Shown: positions 47,317 to 56,521 of the stretch, in pieces
Position numbering within the stretch: the stretch's first letter is position 1
Layout: each line of letters begins with the position of its first letter
Notes under the pieces: model-generated
What the model was told of the DNA's origin: nothing
What the model saw: only the letters and a program-made list of their open reading frames with translations
The model's database searches: none
Source: Paracoccus sp. R12_2
Lineage (GTDB): Bacteria; Pseudomonadota; Alphaproteobacteria; Rhodobacterales; Rhodobacteraceae
NCBI RefSeq assembly: GCF_017744015.1
Contig: NZ_JAGHRA010000005.1
Location: forward strand, 62,001 to 126,000
Reading direction: 5' to 3'
DNA length: 64,000 nt
Translations under genes and position numbers: made by a program

Positions 47317-49128
47317 ATGAGCCAGTTTACACTTAACCTGATCTTCATCGGCCTCAGCTTTGCCCTGTATATCGGCATCGCGATCTGGGCCCGCGCCGGA
47401 ACGACGGCCGAATTCTATGCCGCGAACCGTGGTGTCAGCCCGGTGATGAACGGGATGGCGACCGCGGCTGACTGGATGTCGGCGGCATCCTTCATCTCGA
47501 TGGCAGGTCTGATCGCCTTCACCGGCTACGACAACTCGACCTATCTGATGGGCTGGACCGGCGGATATGTTCTGCTGGCGATGCTGCTGGCGCCATATCT
47601 GCGCAAGTTCGGCAAGTTCACCGTGCCGGAATTCATCGGCGACCGTTTCTATTCGGGTACCGCGCGGATCATCGGCGTGATCTGCCTGCTGATCATCTCG
47701 ATCACCTATGTGATCGGTCAGATGACCGGCGTGGGCGTCACCTTCTCGCGCTATCTCGAGGTGTCGAACTCGACCGGTCTGTGGATCGGCGCGGGGCTGG
47801 TGTTCTGCTATGCCGTTCTGGGTGGCATGAAGGGCATCACCTACACGCAGGTTGCCCAGTATGTGGTTCTGATCATCGCCTACACGATCCCGGCGGTCTT
47901 CATCGCGCTGCAACTGACCGGCCACGCTCTGCCGCAGACGGGGCTGTTCGGCACGCTGAACGGCACCGACGCCAAGTTCCTGACGACGTTGGATCAGGTG
48001 GTGACCGATCTGGGCTTCAAATCCTATACCGGCCATCACGGCAGCACCTTGAACATGGTTCTGTTCACGCTGGCGCTGATGATCGGCACCGCGGGCCTGC
48101 CGCATGTCATCATCCGCTTCTTCACCGTGCCGAAGGTGTCGGACGCACGGAAGTCGGCGGGATGGGCGCTGGTCTTCATCGCCCTGCTCTACACCGTTGC
48201 CCCGGCAGTCGGGTCGATGTCGCGTTTCAACCTGACCAGCACCATGTGGCCGGGCGCCGAAACCGGCCAGACCTTCAGCCAGCCTGCCGTATCGCTGGAC
48301 TCGATCCAGAACGACGACGACAAGCAGTGGATGCGCAACTGGCAGGTCACCGGATTGCTGAACTGGGAAGACAAGAACGGCGACGGACTGATCCAATACT
48401 ACAACGAAGCCGCCGCCGAGCAGGAGCCGCTGGCCGCAGCCGTGGCCGAGCAGAACCTGCAAGGCAACGAACTGACCACGGTGAACAACGACATCATGGT
48501 TCTGGCCAATCCGGAAATCGCCAACCTTCCGGGCTGGGTGATCGCCATCGTCGCTGCTGGCGGTCTGGCCGCCGCACTTTCGACCGCTGCGGGTCTGCTG
48601 CTGGCGATTTCGGGCGCGGTCAGCCACGACCTGGTCAAGGGCGCGCTGAACCCGAATATCAGCGAAAAGGGCGAACTGTTCGCGGCCCGTGTGTCGATGG
48701 CGGTTTCGATCCTGGTGGCTACCATCCTGGGGCTGAACCCGCCGGGCTTCGCGGCGCAGACAGTGGCATTGGCCTTCGGCCTTGCAGCCAGCTCGATCTT
48801 CCCGGTTCTGATGATGGGCATCTTCTCGAAGCGCATCAACAAGCAGGGCGCGATCGCGGGGATGCTGGCGGGGATCCTGTCCACGCTGGTCTATATCTTC
48901 CTGTACAAGGGCTGGTTCTTCATCGCGGGCACCAACTCGCTGAACGATGTTCCGGCGGAATGGGTGTTCGGCATTTCGCCCGCATCCTTCGGTGTGATCG
49001 GCGCGCTGATCAACTTCGGTGTCGCCTATGTGGTCTCGAACGCCACCGAGGAGCCGCCGCTGGAAGTGCAGGAACTGGTCGAATCGATCCGCGTCCCGCG
49101 CGGCGCCGGCCAGGCGCGCGCCCATTGA
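47317..49128 (+). CDS. actP: Sodium:solute symporter, ActP-like (VC_2705 family)
   Basis: 603 residues, LeuT-fold SSS-family transporter, probably acetate/monocarboxylate uptake from its place after acs. Typical opening ADWMSAASFISMAG and about 13 helices. A hydrophilic insert (about residues 325-395) separates helices and contains an EF-hand-like loop (Asp352-Lys-Asn-Gly-Asp-Gly-Leu-Ile). No kinase domain is fused, unlike CrbS. Substrate inferred from context. Confidence 0.85.
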   Translation: MSQFTLNLIFIGLSFALYIGIAIWARAGTTAEFYAANRGVSPVMNGMATAADWMSAASFISMAGLIAFTGYDNSTYLMGWTGGYVLLAMLLAPYLRKFGKFTVPEFIGDRFYSGTARIIGVICLLIISITYVIGQMTGVGVTFSRYLEVSNSTGLWIGAGLVFCYAVLGGMKGITYTQVAQYVVLIIAYTIPAVFIALQLTGHALPQTGLFGTLNGTDAKFLTTLDQVVTDLGFKSYTGHHGSTLNMVLFTLALMIGTAGLPHVIIRFFTVPKVSDARKSAGWALVFIALLYTVAPAVGSMSRFNLTSTMWPGAETGQTFSQPAVSLDSIQNDDDKQWMRNWQVTGLLNWEDKNGDGLIQYYNEAAAEQEPLAAAVAEQNLQGNELTTVNNDIMVLANPEIANLPGWVIAIVAAGGLAAALSTAAGLLLAISGAVSHDLVKGALNPNISEKGELFAARVSMAVSILVATILGLNPPGFAAQTVALAFGLAASSIFPVLMMGIFSKRINKQGAIAGMLAGILSTLVYIFLYKGWFFIAGTNSLNDVPAEWVFGISPASFGVIGALINFGVAYVVSNATEEPPLEVQELVESIRVPRGAGQARAH

Positions 49129-49139
49129 TCTAAACCCGT

Positions 49140-49163
49140 CGCGCCCCCGGTTTCGGGGGCGCG
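49140..49163 (+). terminator. Hairpin after actP
   Basis: A perfect 10-bp stem (49140-49149 with 49154-49163, GTTT loop) lies 12 nt after the actP stop. Only a weak pyrimidine tract (CCTTCCCGCTCTT) follows. It probably reduces read-through into the DUF294 gene without abolishing it. Confidence 0.65.
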
Positions 49164-49191
49164 GCCTTCCCGCTCTTCAGGATTGTCCGGC

Positions 49192-51000
49192 ATGTCCCAG
49201 ACCGCCGACTTCATCGCCACGGTCCACCCCTATGACGGTCTGCCGCGGAACGAGCTGGCGCGCGTCGCCAGTTCCTTCAGCCGCAGAACCTATCCCGCAG
49301 GCGCCGAAATCTATCACGTCGGGGATCTGCTGCCCGGTCTCTATCTGATCGAAGAGGGCCGGGTCCTGGTCACCGACCGCAACGGCGATTCCGTATCCGA
49401 ACTGGGCCCCCGAAATTCCTTTGGCGAGCGTGGCCTGCTGCGCGACGGAGCCGCCGTGACATCGGCCAAGGCGGCAGAAGAGTCCGTCGTGCTGATGCTG
49501 CCGCGGGCCGAATTGTTGCGGCTGATCGACGCCCATCGCCCGGTGGCGCGGTTCTTTGATCGCGGTCGGGGGCCAATGGAGCGCGGCACCGATATCGCCC
49601 TGCTGAAAGTGGGCGATCTGCTCAACCGCGGGGCGCAAAGCTGTTCGCCGGACACGCCGATCATCGACGCCGCGCGGATGATGCGCGACGCAGGCATCAG
49701 CAGCCTTGGGGTCGCGTCGGATGGCCGGCTGACCGGGCTGGTCACGATCCGCGATATGTCGAACCGGGTCGTGGCCGAGGGGCGCGAGCTGCATGATCCG
49801 GTCAGAACGGTAATGACGGCGGACCCGATCACCCTGCCGCCTACGGCCTTGGGATATGATGTCCTGAACATCATGCTGGAACGGCGCATCGGCCATCTGC
49901 CGGTGGTCGAGGATGGCCGCTTTATCGGCATGATCAGCCAGACCGACCTGACCCGCGTGCAGGCGATCACCGCCTCGGCGCTGATCCGCGAGGTGGCCGA
50001 AGCAGGCAGTATCGCCCAGATGGCCAGAACGACCGCGCGGATTCCCGGGCTTCTGCTGCAGCTTGTGCGCGCGCATCAGCGCCACGAGGTCATCACGCGC
50101 ATGATCACCGATATCGTCGACGCGGTGACGCGGCGTTTGCTGGACATGGCTCAGGACGATCTGGGGCCTGCCCCTGCCGCATGGCTTTGGGCGGCCTGCG
50201 GCAGCCAGGGCCGTCAGGAACAGACTGGGGTCAGCGATCAGGACAACTGCCTGATCCTGGCCGAGGGCGCCGACCCCGCCGATCCCTATTTTGCGAAACT
50301 GGCGCGCTTTGTCAGCGACGGGCTGAATGAATGCGGCTACGTCTATTGCCCCGGCGACATGATGGCGACCAATCCGCGCTGGCGGCAGCCGCGCGATGTC
50401 TGGCAGCGCTATTTCCGGGACTGGATCGACCGCCCCAGCCCCGAGGCGCAGATGCTGGCCAGCGTCATGTTCGATCTTCGGGCGATCGGCGGCGATGCCA
50501 CGCTGCTGGCCGGGTTGCAGCAAGACACGTTGCAGATGGCCTCGAAGAATTCGATCTTCGTCGCGCACATGATCTCCAACTCGTTGAAGCATCGCCCGCC
50601 TCTGGGTCTGATCGGTGGGTTCGCCACCATCCGCAGCGGCGAGCATCGCCACCATATCGACATGAAACATAACGGCGTCGTGCCGGTCACCGATCTGGCG
50701 CGCGTCTATGCGTTGCAGGGGCGTCTGACGGCGGTCAACACCCGGGCAAGGCTGCAAGAGGCCGAGGCGCAGGGCGTGATCTCGGGCAGCGGCGCGCGCG
50801 ATCTGATTGCCGCCTATGACCTGATCCAGACCATGCGGCTGGACAGTCAGGCGCATCTAGTCAAGGCGGGTCGCAGGCCCGACAACTACCTGTCGCCCTC
50901 GGATCTGCCGGATTTCGAGCGCAGCCATCTGCGTGATGCCTTCGTGGTGGTGCGCGGGATGCAGTCGGCGGTGGGGCATGGAAAGGGAATGCTGGGATGA
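49192..51000 (+). CDS. cNMP-binding/CBS/DUF294 putative nucleotidyltransferase
   Basis: 602 residues with four parts: a cyclic-nucleotide-binding-like domain (about 15-125, NSFGERGLL core), a CBS pair (about 145-270), and a DUF294 nucleotidyltransferase-like domain (from about 335, motif GSQGRQEQ...SDQDN) with its substrate-binding C-terminus. The layout matches GlnD-like sensors found next to acetate symporters. It may bind nucleotides to sense energy state and modify a partner; no activity is proven for the family. ATG at 49192 preferred over TTG 49183. Overlaps the next gene by 4 nt. Confidence 0.82.
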   Translation: MSQTADFIATVHPYDGLPRNELARVASSFSRRTYPAGAEIYHVGDLLPGLYLIEEGRVLVTDRNGDSVSELGPRNSFGERGLLRDGAAVTSAKAAEESVVLMLPRAELLRLIDAHRPVARFFDRGRGPMERGTDIALLKVGDLLNRGAQSCSPDTPIIDAARMMRDAGISSLGVASDGRLTGLVTIRDMSNRVVAEGRELHDPVRTVMTADPITLPPTALGYDVLNIMLERRIGHLPVVEDGRFIGMISQTDLTRVQAITASALIREVAEAGSIAQMARTTARIPGLLLQLVRAHQRHEVITRMITDIVDAVTRRLLDMAQDDLGPAPAAWLWAACGSQGRQEQTGVSDQDNCLILAEGADPADPYFAKLARFVSDGLNECGYVYCPGDMMATNPRWRQPRDVWQRYFRDWIDRPSPEAQMLASVMFDLRAIGGDATLLAGLQQDTLQMASKNSIFVAHMISNSLKHRPPLGLIGGFATIRSGEHRHHIDMKHNGVVPVTDLARVYALQGRLTAVNTRARLQEAEAQGVISGSGARDLIAAYDLIQTMRLDSQAHLVKAGRRPDNYLSPSDLPDFERSHLRDAFVVVRGMQSAVGHGKGMLG

Positions 51001-51524
51001 CGGGTGTTGGCGTCGAATTGCTGGGCGTGATTGCCGTCGGGATCGGCATGGCGGCGGTGCTGTTCGCGGGCATGCATGCCTTGCGCAAGGCCGGGCTGAA
51101 CTTGCCGCGCTGGCTGCTGCCGGCGGGCATCGGTCTGGCGATGATCGGCTATTCCGTCTGGAACGACTATGCGTGGTTCGGGAGGGCCAAGGACCGGCTG
51201 CCGCAGGATTCGCAGATGCTGCTTGTTGGTCGCGACAGTCAGCCCTGGGCGCCATGGACCTATTTCGCCCCGGTCGCGGTGCGATTTGCCGCGCTGGATC
51301 CGGCCAGCATCCGCGACGAGCCGAATGGCATCAGGCAGGCCCAGATCATGCTGGTCGAACGGCGTGGCCAGACGCTGGTGGTGCCGCAGCAATTCGACTG
51401 CACACAGGGGCGCATCAGGCCCGCGCGGGGCGAATGGACCCCGGTACAGCCGGACGATCCGGCCTATGCCGCGGTCTGCGAGGGGGAGGGGAACGATGGC
51501 CGAGATATTGGTGATCGAGGATGA
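50997..51524 (+). CDS. Membrane protein of unknown function in the acetate signalling unit
   Basis: 175 residues. Two N-terminal transmembrane segments (about residues 6-27 and 40-58) and a periplasmic domain of about 110 residues with three Trp and two Cys. No family recognised. ATGA overlap with the DUF294 gene and a 29-nt overlap with the response regulator gene tie it to this operon. Confidence 0.65.
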   Translation: MTGVGVELLGVIAVGIGMAAVLFAGMHALRKAGLNLPRWLLPAGIGLAMIGYSVWNDYAWFGRAKDRLPQDSQMLLVGRDSQPWAPWTYFAPVAVRFAALDPASIRDEPNGIRQAQIMLVERRGQTLVVPQQFDCTQGRIRPARGEWTPVQPDDPAYAAVCEGEGNDGRDIGDRG

Positions 51525-51861
51525 GGACAACATTGCCGTCGCGCTGGATTTCCTGCTGACGCGCGACGGCCACCGGCACGCCAGGATGGCGACCGGCAAG
51601 GGGGCGGTCGCGCGGATCCGCGACACGCATCCCGATCTGGTGTTGCTGGATGTGATGCTGCCCGATGTCTCGGGCTATCAGATCGTGCAGGACGTCCGGG
51701 CCGATCCGGCCCTGAAGGACGTGCGGGTGCTGATGATGACCGCACGCGGTTCGGTCGTCGAACGCCGCAAGGGGCTGGCGCTGGGGGCGGACGGCTTTAT
51801 CGCCAAACCTTTCGAACTGAACGAACTGCGTGCCGAGATGGCCCGGCTGCTGGACGCGTGA
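51496..51861 (+). CDS. Single-domain response regulator
   Basis: 121 residues, a lone CheY-like receiver. The acidic pair (IEDEDN, residues 8-11), phosphoacceptor Asp in LLLDVMLPD (near 53), Thr in MTARG and Lys in AKPF are all present, so phosphotransfer is possible. No output domain. Good ribosome binding site (GGGGAGGGG). Ends in TGATG with the following sensor-like exonuclease gene, which makes that protein its likely partner. Confidence 0.88.
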   Translation: MAEILVIEDEDNIAVALDFLLTRDGHRHARMATGKGAVARIRDTHPDLVLLDVMLPDVSGYQIVQDVRADPALKDVRVLMMTARGSVVERRKGLALGADGFIAKPFELNELRAEMARLLDA

Positions 51862-53834
51862 TGCTGACCCGGCTGTCCTTGCGGTTGCGGGTGCTGCTGA
51901 TCTTCGCGGGGCTGGCGTGCGCCGTGCTGGCGGCTGTGATCCTTGGCCTGTGGGTCCAGGCACGCCGTCTGATGACGGCGGGCGTCGGCGCGGATATCGC
52001 GCTGGATCCTATCCTGCAGGCAGGGCTGATCGCGGGTTTCGGCGTTCTGGCCCTGATCACCGGCGTCTGGTTCCTGTTCGATCGAAACGTGGCGCGTCCG
52101 ATCGAGGTTCTGGCCGGTGGTTTGCGGACCGGGCAGGTTCCGGACCCGGACGAGGCCCGCTATCTGGCCGATCTTGGCCCCGCCGCGCGCGATGCGGCCG
52201 AGGCGCGGGCGCGCTCGGCCGAGGCGCTGGCCGAGGCGGTGCAGGAACATGCCGCCGAACTTGGCCGTGAAAAGGTGACTCTGGAATCGATCCTAGCCGA
52301 TTTTGGTGCCGGTGCGGTGATGACCGATGCACAGGGCAGGGTGGTGTTCTACAACGCCTCGGCGGCCCGGCTGCTTCCCGGTCTGGCGCTGGACCGGGCG
52401 CTGGACCGCCATATCGTGCCCGGGGCGCTGGAGGCTGCGGCAGCCCGGCTGGCGGCGGGGGCAGAGGCCACCGATCTGGTGTGCCTGACGGCCGAAGGCG
52501 CGCGGCTGTCGGGGCGGATGCGGCGGATCGACAACGGCACGCTGCTGATCCTGCGGGACCGCGCGCCCAACCGTCCCGCACCGCGCGACGCGATGGAGGC
52601 CCTGCGCCGTCACGCCGCGACGCTGGTGCCGATGCTGGATGCGCTGGACGGTCCGATCCCGCCCGCACTGGCACAGGCGATCCGTGACGAGGGGCAGGGG
52701 CTGGCGCAAGCCACGCGACGCATGTCCGAGATCATGTCCGCCGATGCGCCCACCGGCCGCGCCTTGCTGGCCGAACTTGCCACCGGTCTTGATCCTGCCG
52801 AGGCAGTGCCGCGCCTGTCGGTGCTGGCCGAGGCCGGTCCGATGAACGCGCTGCTGCGGACGCTGGACGAAAGGCTGCGCGCTGATGCCGTCGCGCCGCG
52901 CCTGCGGATCGGACGTGGAGACCCCGGCGAGGTGCATCTTCTGCTTGAATGGCAAGGATCGAGCGTGCCGATGGACAGGCTGGAAGGCTGGCTGCATGCC
53001 ACGCCGGATACCGGTCAGCCGGACCTGACCGGAAATCAGATCCTTGCGGCGCATGGCACCGGCATCTGGCCCGAAGCCGCCGATGGCACCGCGCGGCTGG
53101 TCCTGCCGCTGCGGCTGGCCCCTGGACAGGCCGGCGGGGCGGGGCTGACCTATGACTTTGCGCTGTCCAGCCGTGGGGCGGCGTCATCGCGGCTGGCCGA
53201 CCTGACATGCGTGGTCTTCGACACCGAAACCACCGGACTGGCGACCACCGACCGGATCGTGCAGATCGCCGGGGTGCGGATCGCCCGGGGTCGGCTGACC
53301 GGCGAACGTTTTGAGACGCTGGTCAATCCCGGCAGGCCGATCCCGCCGGGCGCAACCGCAATCCATCGCATCACCGATCAGATGGTGGCGGACGCCCCCG
53401 ACATGACTGCGGCGCTGACGGCGTTTCACCATTTTGCCGAGGATGCGGTCCTGATCGCTCACAACGCCCCGTTCGACATGGGCCTGTTGCGCGCAGCCGC
53501 CGCCGAAACTGGCGCGCATTTCGATAACCGGGTCCTGGACACGGTTCTACTGTCGGCGGTGGTCTGGGGCGGGTCGGTGCCGCACACGCTGGATGCGCTG
53601 ACTCAGCGGCTCGGCATCGCCATTCCGCCCGAGGATCGCCACACCGCGATGGGCGATACGGTCGCCACGGCCGAGGCATTCTTGCGGCTGATCCCGGCGC
53701 TGGAGGCGAAGGGCATCGAGCGGTTCGAGCAGGCCGTCATCGAGGGCCGCCGGCACAGACGCCTGATCGCGGATGCAAACCTGCCGATCACCGCCACCGG
53801 CGGCGGCGATCAAAGCTCGATTTCCGGTGCGTAG
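51861..53834 (+). CDS. Membrane sensor-like protein fused to a DEDDh 3'-5' exonuclease
   Basis: 657 residues. In order: two transmembrane helices (about 8-30 and 51-72), HAMP-like linker (RNVARPIEVLAGGL), coiled coil, PAS-like domain (about 140-240), a region recalling a histidine-kinase ATPase end (AAHGTGIWPE ... LVLPLRL, about 395-420) without a clear H-box or N-box, and a DnaQ/polymerase III epsilon-like exonuclease (about 447-620). Exonuclease residues are complete: Asp454, Glu456 (DTETTG), Asp539 (NAPFD), His594 and Asp599 (HTAMGD). It overlaps the regulator gene by one base. The nucleic-acid target and signal are unknown. Confidence 0.8.
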   Translation: MLTRLSLRLRVLLIFAGLACAVLAAVILGLWVQARRLMTAGVGADIALDPILQAGLIAGFGVLALITGVWFLFDRNVARPIEVLAGGLRTGQVPDPDEARYLADLGPAARDAAEARARSAEALAEAVQEHAAELGREKVTLESILADFGAGAVMTDAQGRVVFYNASAARLLPGLALDRALDRHIVPGALEAAAARLAAGAEATDLVCLTAEGARLSGRMRRIDNGTLLILRDRAPNRPAPRDAMEALRRHAATLVPMLDALDGPIPPALAQAIRDEGQGLAQATRRMSEIMSADAPTGRALLAELATGLDPAEAVPRLSVLAEAGPMNALLRTLDERLRADAVAPRLRIGRGDPGEVHLLLEWQGSSVPMDRLEGWLHATPDTGQPDLTGNQILAAHGTGIWPEAADGTARLVLPLRLAPGQAGGAGLTYDFALSSRGAASSRLADLTCVVFDTETTGLATTDRIVQIAGVRIARGRLTGERFETLVNPGRPIPPGATAIHRITDQMVADAPDMTAALTAFHHFAEDAVLIAHNAPFDMGLLRAAAAETGAHFDNRVLDTVLLSAVVWGGSVPHTLDALTQRLGIAIPPEDRHTAMGDTVATAEAFLRLIPALEAKGIERFEQAVIEGRRHRRLIADANLPITATGGGDQSSISGA

Positions 53835-54262
53835 GGGTCGCGCGGGACCACGGGCGTCGTGTCCTGATCGTCGGGTGTCCCGAACTCTTTCAGGCTGTCG
53901 CCGATGGGCGGGGGCGGCGGTGCATCGGCCTTGCGCCGGATGACGATGTCACCGTTCTCAAGGCGCTCGGGCGTCTGATAGTTGCCCAGGTCGTCTACCA
54001 GAACCGACAGATCCTTAAGCACGGGTGCCATGCGCGACAGCGCACCCGACATGCTGTCACCCAGATTGTTCAGGTCGGGGCCGACGTCGTCCATCAGGTT
54101 TTGCAGGATCATGCCCATGCCGCGCTCGATCAGGCCAAGGCCATCGTCTTCGGCCTGCGGCGCCTGGTCCGCGGGCGGCGGGGAATAGTCATAGTCCTGC
54201 TGGGCCATCACGGGAAGCGCAGCAAGGAACAGACCGGAAAGGGCGACAAGACGCAGGCTCAT
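53810..54262 (-). CDS. Secreted acidic protein of unknown function
   Basis: 150 residues. Sec signal peptide (cut after VMA, about residue 20), then an acidic, Pro-rich domain with helix LIERGMGMILQNLMDD and conserved NYQTPERLENGDIVIRRK. Similar proteins occur in Rhodobacterales, sometimes labelled AAA+ ATPase without an ATPase motif; none is seen here. Its 3' end overlaps the exonuclease gene by 25 nt in convergent orientation. Confidence 0.65.
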   Translation of the reverse strand: MSLRLVALSGLFLAALPVMAQQDYDYSPPPADQAPQAEDDGLGLIERGMGMILQNLMDDVGPDLNNLGDSMSGALSRMAPVLKDLSVLVDDLGNYQTPERLENGDIVIRRKADAPPPPPIGDSLKEFGTPDDQDTTPVVPRDPYAPEIEL

Positions 54263-54332
54263 GAGACCGAAGATGGGGGCTGGCGGGTCGTCGCGCAAGC
54301 CGCATTCGGCGAATGTGCGCAGCTGCCGCCGG

Positions 54333-54911
54333 TCAGTTTCGGGTTGCGCAGTGCCGTGCGCCGAAGGGCAAAGGAACCGCCGTCCGGGTCGGCATGTCCA
54401 TCAGCTGCCAAATGTCCGTGCCGCCCGGGAACCAGAAGACACGGGAATATCCCGCCGCCGCGACATGCTGGACAGCATTCCAGCTCATCCAGCAATCGCT
54501 GAGGCAGAAGATCACGATGGGCCGATCCTTGCGCCCGTCGGTGCACACATGCAGTGCCTGATGCATATAGGCGGCGATGTCAGGTTCCTGCCTGCCGCGA
54601 CCTATTTCGGGCAGCCAGATCGCACCGGGCAGGGTCTGGTGGTGCTCGGCGGTGATCCACGTCCCGTCCTCGCGGATGCGATAGCCCGCCGCACCCATCA
54701 CGTCGATCAGCAGCGCACCGCTGTCAGCAAGTCGCGCGACCCTGACCGGATCGGTCACGACCTGACCGCCCGGCACCGTGGGTGGGACCGGGGCACGATA
54801 GGCGGACATGCGCAGGCCGGTCGCGGGATCGAACAACGGGTCCGCCCGTGACACGCCGGCGGCGTACAGCAGGAAGATCAGTGATGCGGTTGCAAAGCGT
54901 GCGATTCCCAT
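54333..54911 (-). CDS. Rhodanese-like CXXCW-motif protein of PQQ-dependent catabolism
   Basis: 192 residues with a signal peptide (cut after SRA, about residue 24) and a rhodanese-like fold. The active segment reads FCLSDCWMSWNA, with two Cys three residues apart before Trp. It matches the PQQ-dependent catabolism-associated family (TIGR03865), whose genes lie near quinoprotein dehydrogenases. Periplasmic; role unproven. Divergent from the cytochrome gene. Confidence 0.83.
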   Translation of the reverse strand: MGIARFATASLIFLLYAAGVSRADPLFDPATGLRMSAYRAPVPPTVPGGQVVTDPVRVARLADSGALLIDVMGAAGYRIREDGTWITAEHHQTLPGAIWLPEIGRGRQEPDIAAYMHQALHVCTDGRKDRPIVIFCLSDCWMSWNAVQHVAAAGYSRVFWFPGGTDIWQLMDMPTRTAVPLPFGARHCATRN

Positions 54912-55054
54912 CACGCCAGCGTGACAGCAACCGGGGCCCATTCCTATTCGACCTTTGGCCAGATTCCCCGTTCCGCGCTTCGACCAATGGACCGTTGTGA
55001 GGCTGGCGCTGCTGGCCTCAGTCTATGGGTCAGGCAATGGGGAAGGAGTTTCAG

Positions 55055-55726
55055 ATGCTGCGCAAGACGATCGCTTGGACAGGGCTTTTCATCCTGCTGG
55101 GGACTGCCGCCGCGCTGGGGCACGGCGATACGGTTCCGCAATCCGTCGATACGGCGGGGCTGCCCGACCTGCCCGAAGAGATGGCGGCCGAAAATCCATG
55201 GCGCGAAGCCGATTCCGAAGTCCTGTTCAAGGCGGTCGAGGTCGGCGCCAAGGGATATAACAGCAATTGCGCCCGCTGCCATGGACTCGAGGCGATCTCG
55301 GGCGGGCTGGCCCCCGACCTGCGCTATCTCGAAGCGTCGGATTACGGCGACGAGTGGTATCTGGACCGGATCCTGCACGGGTATGAACAGAACGGTGCGG
55401 TCAAGATGCCGCCCTTCGAAGGGATCCTGAACCAGGAGGCGATCTGGGCGATCCGCACCTATGTCGAAACCCGCCCCGACGATCAGGAAATCGCCGAAAG
55501 CGCCGCCACGCTGGCCGAGATGCGCGACAAGCTGGCCGCGGTCCAGGACGACCAGCCGGCCGCGATTGCACTGGCCGATGAAATCGCCAGCGCCGGGCAG
55601 GGGTTCGAGGCGCTGTCCGGCGCGCCGCGTGCGATCACCCCGTTCGACGAGGCGGCACATCTGCTGTCCACCCAGCCGCCGCATGTGTCCGCCGCGCTTG
55701 AGACGCTGCAGGCGGCGGCGGACTGA
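55055..55726 (+). CDS. pedF: Cytochrome c (PedF/c550-type) electron acceptor of quinoprotein dehydrogenase
   Basis: 223 residues, signal peptide (cut near residue 22), one haem motif CARCH (about residues 73-77), and a likely Met ligand in KMPPF. It accepts electrons from the PQQ alcohol dehydrogenase in the periplasm and hands them to the terminal oxidase. The long helical C-terminal extension (about residues 140-223) is a feature of this subfamily. AAGGAG upstream. Confidence 0.83.
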   Translation: MLRKTIAWTGLFILLGTAAALGHGDTVPQSVDTAGLPDLPEEMAAENPWREADSEVLFKAVEVGAKGYNSNCARCHGLEAISGGLAPDLRYLEASDYGDEWYLDRILHGYEQNGAVKMPPFEGILNQEAIWAIRTYVETRPDDQEIAESAATLAEMRDKLAAVQDDQPAAIALADEIASAGQGFEALSGAPRAITPFDEAAHLLSTQPPHVSAALETLQAAAD

Positions 55727-55738
55727 TCGGGGGCGGCG

Positions 55739-56521
55739 GTGACCTTGTTCCTGTGCCATATGCTGGATAACGGGTCTGCCGGGCTGGCCGCCTATGGCGG
55801 TGGTGCCACGCCGATTGCGGGCAAAGGGGAAGACCCCTTCGACAGCGGCATGTGGGATCTGCACCGGGCCGAGTATCTGGGCGATCCGGCCGGGTGGCAG
55901 GCAGATGGCGGCATGCGGGTTCTGGCCCCGCGCGCGGCCGAGGATACGGCCCATGTTCCGGTGATCGTGGATGCAACGGCTGTTCAGGGCCGGGTGCAGC
56001 GCATCGTCGTCACCATCGACTACAGCCCACTGCCGCTGGCGTTGGTCTTTCATCCCGGACGGGCGCAGCCGGTGCTGGGCTTCGGCGTCAAGTACGAGAT
56101 CGCCGGCCCGATCCGGGCCACCGCGCTGGCCGATGGCGTGCCGGCGCGCATGGGCGGAGCCTTTGTCGATGCGATGGGCGGGGGCTGCACCGCGCCAGCG
56201 GCGGCCCATGCGCGCCCGGACTGGCAGGACGGATTCGGTCAGATGCGGGGCAGGCTGTGGACCGCGACCGGACGGCTGCGCGTCAGCATCCGGCACCCGA
56301 TGGACACCGGACTGGCCGATGGAATCCCCGCGCATCACCTGACCCGGCTGCGGCTGCTGGACGGGCAGGGCGACCTGATTGCAAGCGTCGATCTGCACGA
56401 GCCGATCGAGGAAAATCCCGCGCTTACCTTCGCGTTGCCGCCGGATCTGGCGGCGGGTCCGGTCCGGATCGAGGCGCGGGACACCAACGGGTACCGTTTC
56501 GCGGGCGAGGTGACGGCATGA
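55739..56521 (+). CDS. Quinoprotein-associated SoxYZ-like carrier protein
   Basis: 260 residues from a GTG at 55739. Fused SoxY-like and SoxZ-like halves: the first ends in a Cys-bearing GGGCTAPA segment (swinging arm, about residues 141-148) and the second is an Ig-like SoxZ domain. The family (TIGR04557) accompanies PQQ dehydrogenases as part of a proposed relay. The N-terminus up to the conserved DPFDSGMW lacks a good signal peptide, which is odd for a periplasmic carrier. ATGA overlap with the next gene. Confidence 0.8.
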   Translation: MTLFLCHMLDNGSAGLAAYGGGATPIAGKGEDPFDSGMWDLHRAEYLGDPAGWQADGGMRVLAPRAAEDTAHVPVIVDATAVQGRVQRIVVTIDYSPLPLALVFHPGRAQPVLGFGVKYEIAGPIRATALADGVPARMGGAFVDAMGGGCTAPAAAHARPDWQDGFGQMRGRLWTATGRLRVSIRHPMDTGLADGIPAHHLTRLRLLDGQGDLIASVDLHEPIEENPALTFALPPDLAAGPVRIEARDTNGYRFAGEVTA

